Of a stretch of 64,000 nt of DNA, positions 61,907-64,000 are shown piece by piece. The translations under genes and the position numbers were made by a program. The stretch is from NCBI RefSeq assembly GCF_018446385.1, contig NC_055989.1, positions 130,351,004-130,415,003 on the forward strand, written 5' to 3'. Each line of letters begins with the position of its first letter. Position 1 is the stretch's first letter. The stretch comes from Zingiber officinale. Taxonomy: Eukaryota > Streptophyta > Magnoliopsida > Zingiberales > Zingiberaceae. A model generated the notes under the pieces. That model was not told where the DNA came from. It ran no database searches and worked only from the letters and a program-made list of their open reading frames with translations.

Positions 61907-62799
61907 GTGCTTATTCAATCTTGACAACCTTAGATATTTCCAGTATAATTGATTGTTTTAAAGAATAAATTTATACTTTCTTTATAACATATTCCTATGC
62001 TAAGTTACAACTTGTAGAAGCCAAGACACCACCTTAGTAGACGAATACAGGTAACATAAACACTACGTAGTTTACAATTGTATAATTTCGTCGTTAGCCC
62101 AAAAATTGATATAAAATTTTACACTACACTCATAATCATAGATTTTTAATTATTTTTAGTGTTCGAAATCTCGCCCTAGGCGGCCGCCTAGGCGTTGTGC
62201 GGCTGTAGGCCGCGCTGGAAACCAGCGAGGCGGAAGACCTAGGCGGCTGGGCCGCCTAGGCGTTCCTCGGCGGGCTTCGTCGGGCTTCGGCGGACTTCGG
62301 TGGGCTCGGCGGGCTAGGTATTTTAGGCATATTAAAACTGGGTTTTAGGTATTTGCCGAGGGCCCGAGGCGCTTCATTTCTTCCATTGCCGAGTCTTCGT
62401 CGACTCTTCGTCTTCTCTGATTGCGGCTTCTGGTAAGTTTTTTTTGTTTTTGTTAATTTATGTTTTTTGTTTCTCGATTCTTCGTCGCGGCAACGCCGGA
62501 CGCATCACAGGACGTTGCCTGAAGTGTCACCGGACGCGCCGTACGCGTTCGGCGAAGTCTGATGTTGCTTCGAGCAACACCGGTAGAGTCGTGATGCCTC
62601 TAGCTGCGCCAAAAGCTTTGCGCGACGTTACCGGCGCCGCTGGAAGCAACGCCGGACTTCGCCGGACGCACTAGACTCGTTCGGCGTAGCTTCCGGCGGC
62701 GTCGGAGGCCTCCCGCGAGGCGTCAATGGTGTTCGGTGGCATCCGCGCCGTCGCACGAGTCGCGATAGTGAGACGGCATTTTTTTAAATTTTTTTTAGA

Positions 62800-63560
62800 T
62801 TTAATAAATTAAAACAATTTCTAAGGAGGATAATTTCAATAATAGGGTTGATTCATAAAGCCTAATAAAATTATGTCGCAATTAAATATATTTAAAATTT
62901 ATTTTTTTATAATAAATATTATTAATTTATATAAAACAAATTTAAATATATAAAATTATATATAAAATTCTAATAACCATTATTAATTTTATAATTTATA
63001 TAATCAGATTTAAATATATAAATAATATATTGAATTTTTTTAAATAAATAATATTAATTTATATATTAACAGATTTACAAATTATAATAAATATTATCAT
63101 TTATCAGATTTAAAAATATTTAAAATATTTAAAATTTAAAAAAATATAATACATATTATTAATTTATATAAATCATATTTATAAATTTTATATATTATTA
63201 ATTTATATTAATCGGATTTATAAATATTAAAATTATATTAAAATTTTAAAAATTCTAATAAATATTATTAATTTATATAATCAGTTTTAAAAATATGTAA
63301 AATTAAATTAAAATTTTAAAAATTCCAATAAATATTATTAATTTATATATAAAAGTATAAAACAGATTTAAAAATATAAAAAATATATTTAAAATTTAAT
63401 TTATTTAACCAAATATCTAATAAATTTTATTAATGAGATTAAGATATATGAAAAAAAATATTTTCAGACTTGTTAGTGACTTAATGTTATATTTCATTAT
63501 TTTGTATTGTATGCCTGTATGGTATAATTAAATTTTATTATCTTGTTATCTCTTGTTATA
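62800..63560 (+). other. AT-rich intron of the hAT element
   Basis: Long A/T-rich sequence with irregular repeats of the form 'aataaatattattaattta'. It has no coding content. Confidence 0.65.
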
Positions 63561-63588
63561 TATAATTTTTTCAGATTATCTGTTTTCA

Positions 63589-64000
63589 ATGGCATGCAAT
63601 CCATCTTCGACAACATCTGTCACTCAACCCGAATCCGGGATTCTTAGAAGAAAGTCAAATGACATCGGATGGGAGTTTGAGATATTGATTGATCCTAAGA
63701 ACCTCGACAAAATTAAATGTAAGTTATGTGGAAAAGCAATGTCAGGGGGAGTGTATAGGATAAAGGAGTACATTGGAAATATATCTGGAAATGTATCTGG
63801 TTGTCGAAAAGCATCTCAACAAGACAAAAATAAGTGCAAACAGGCTATTTTGGAAGGGAGGAGGAACAGAAAGAAGAACAAAATAATGGAAGAACAAAGT
63901 TGTAGAGTAGAGATGGCTATTTCTCTAGACAAAGGTCTTGAAATTGAAGGGATGGATGGAATTAAAAAACCTCTTCCACTTGGCCCATGGATAGATATAC
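63589..64000 (+). CDS. hAT transposase N-terminus with BED-type zinc finger, partial
   Basis: The frame is open from the ATG at 63589, 15 bases after the acceptor, to the window end (137 codons seen). It reads KSNDIGWEFEILIDPKNLDK, then KCKLCGKAMSGGVYRIKEY and ISGNVSGC, followed by a Lys/Arg-rich stretch. This is the BED zinc finger that begins many plant hAT transposases and binds element ends. The zinc ligand histidine usually found in RLKQHI is replaced by tyrosine here (RIKEYI), so DNA binding may be impaired. The catalytic and dimerisation domains would lie beyond 64000. Confidence 0.85.
   Translation, partial: MACNPSSTTSVTQPESGILRRKSNDIGWEFEILIDPKNLDKIKCKLCGKAMSGGVYRIKEYIGNISGNVSGCRKASQQDKNKCKQAILEGRRNRKKNKIMEEQSCRVEMAISLDKGLEIEGMDGIKKPLPLGPWIDI

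Larger units (their letters stand above)
62157..64000 (+). mobile_element. hAT transposon, 5' part, running off the window
   Basis: The probable end starts TAGTGTTCGAAATCTCGCCC and is followed by a GC-rich field of palindromic 'cctaggcgg' repeats (62174-62265), as seen in subterminal regions of plant hAT elements. A transcribed leader seems to end at the donor CTG|GTAAGT (62432), and an intron runs to the acceptor at 63574 before the transposase start. The other end and the 8-base target duplication are outside the window, so the left border is inferred. Confidence 0.7.

Overview
The window is nuclear DNA of a flowering plant. Genes are split into many short exons with GT-AG introns, the intergenic space is AT-rich, and the gene set is plant-specific: plastid phage-type RNA polymerase, ADP-glucose pyrophosphorylase small subunit, and a MYB-CC regulator. 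The repeats are typical of plants: Ty1/Copia and Ty3/Gypsy remains, a CACTA element, a hAT element and an Au-type SINE. A monocot, possibly a Zingiberales species, is my impression from the LTR style; that is inference only.

Layout: 1-7861 is a repeat block. A 4.9-kb CACTA DNA transposon (168-5033, 28-bp terminal inverted repeats, CTT target duplication) sits inside an LTR remnant and carries pieces of at least three host genes: DNA primase large subunit with its introns, an unidentified gene, and a DEAD-box RNA helicase. Then come worn LTR copies. 8760-34000 is the gene-rich part: an unknown 219-aa protein with an EAR-like motif (+), AGPase small subunit (-, 9 exons), a PHL7-like MYB-CC factor (+, 6 coding exons) and plastid RNA polymerase RPOTp (-, 19 exons; one GC-AG intron holds an Au SINE). 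34500-52535 is a nest of retroelement fossils: SIRE-type Copia parts, a 2.3-kb solo LTR inserted in a gag region, a second Copia element on the minus strand, and a Gypsy remnant with a Transposase_28-type gag. 52900-58130 is a gene for archaeal-type cofactor-independent phosphoglycerate mutase (+, 5 coding exons) whose start region is tandemly duplicated. 60481-61906 holds four middle exons of the ALG3 mannosyltransferase gene without its 5' exons. From 62157 to the window end is the 5' part of a hAT transposon with a BED-finger transposase.

The host genes do not form one pathway. Two act in plastids (starch synthesis; plastid transcription), one is probably glycolytic, one belongs to N-glycan assembly in the ER, and one is a transcription factor. 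The most notable observations are the multi-gene-capturing CACTA element, the 170-bp duplication that copies both the splice acceptor and the start codon of the phosphoglycerate mutase gene, the headless ALG3 locus, and a decayed duplicate of an RPOTp exon. All exon boundaries were read by eye from splice sites, reading frame and remembered family sequences; no search or transcript data were available.
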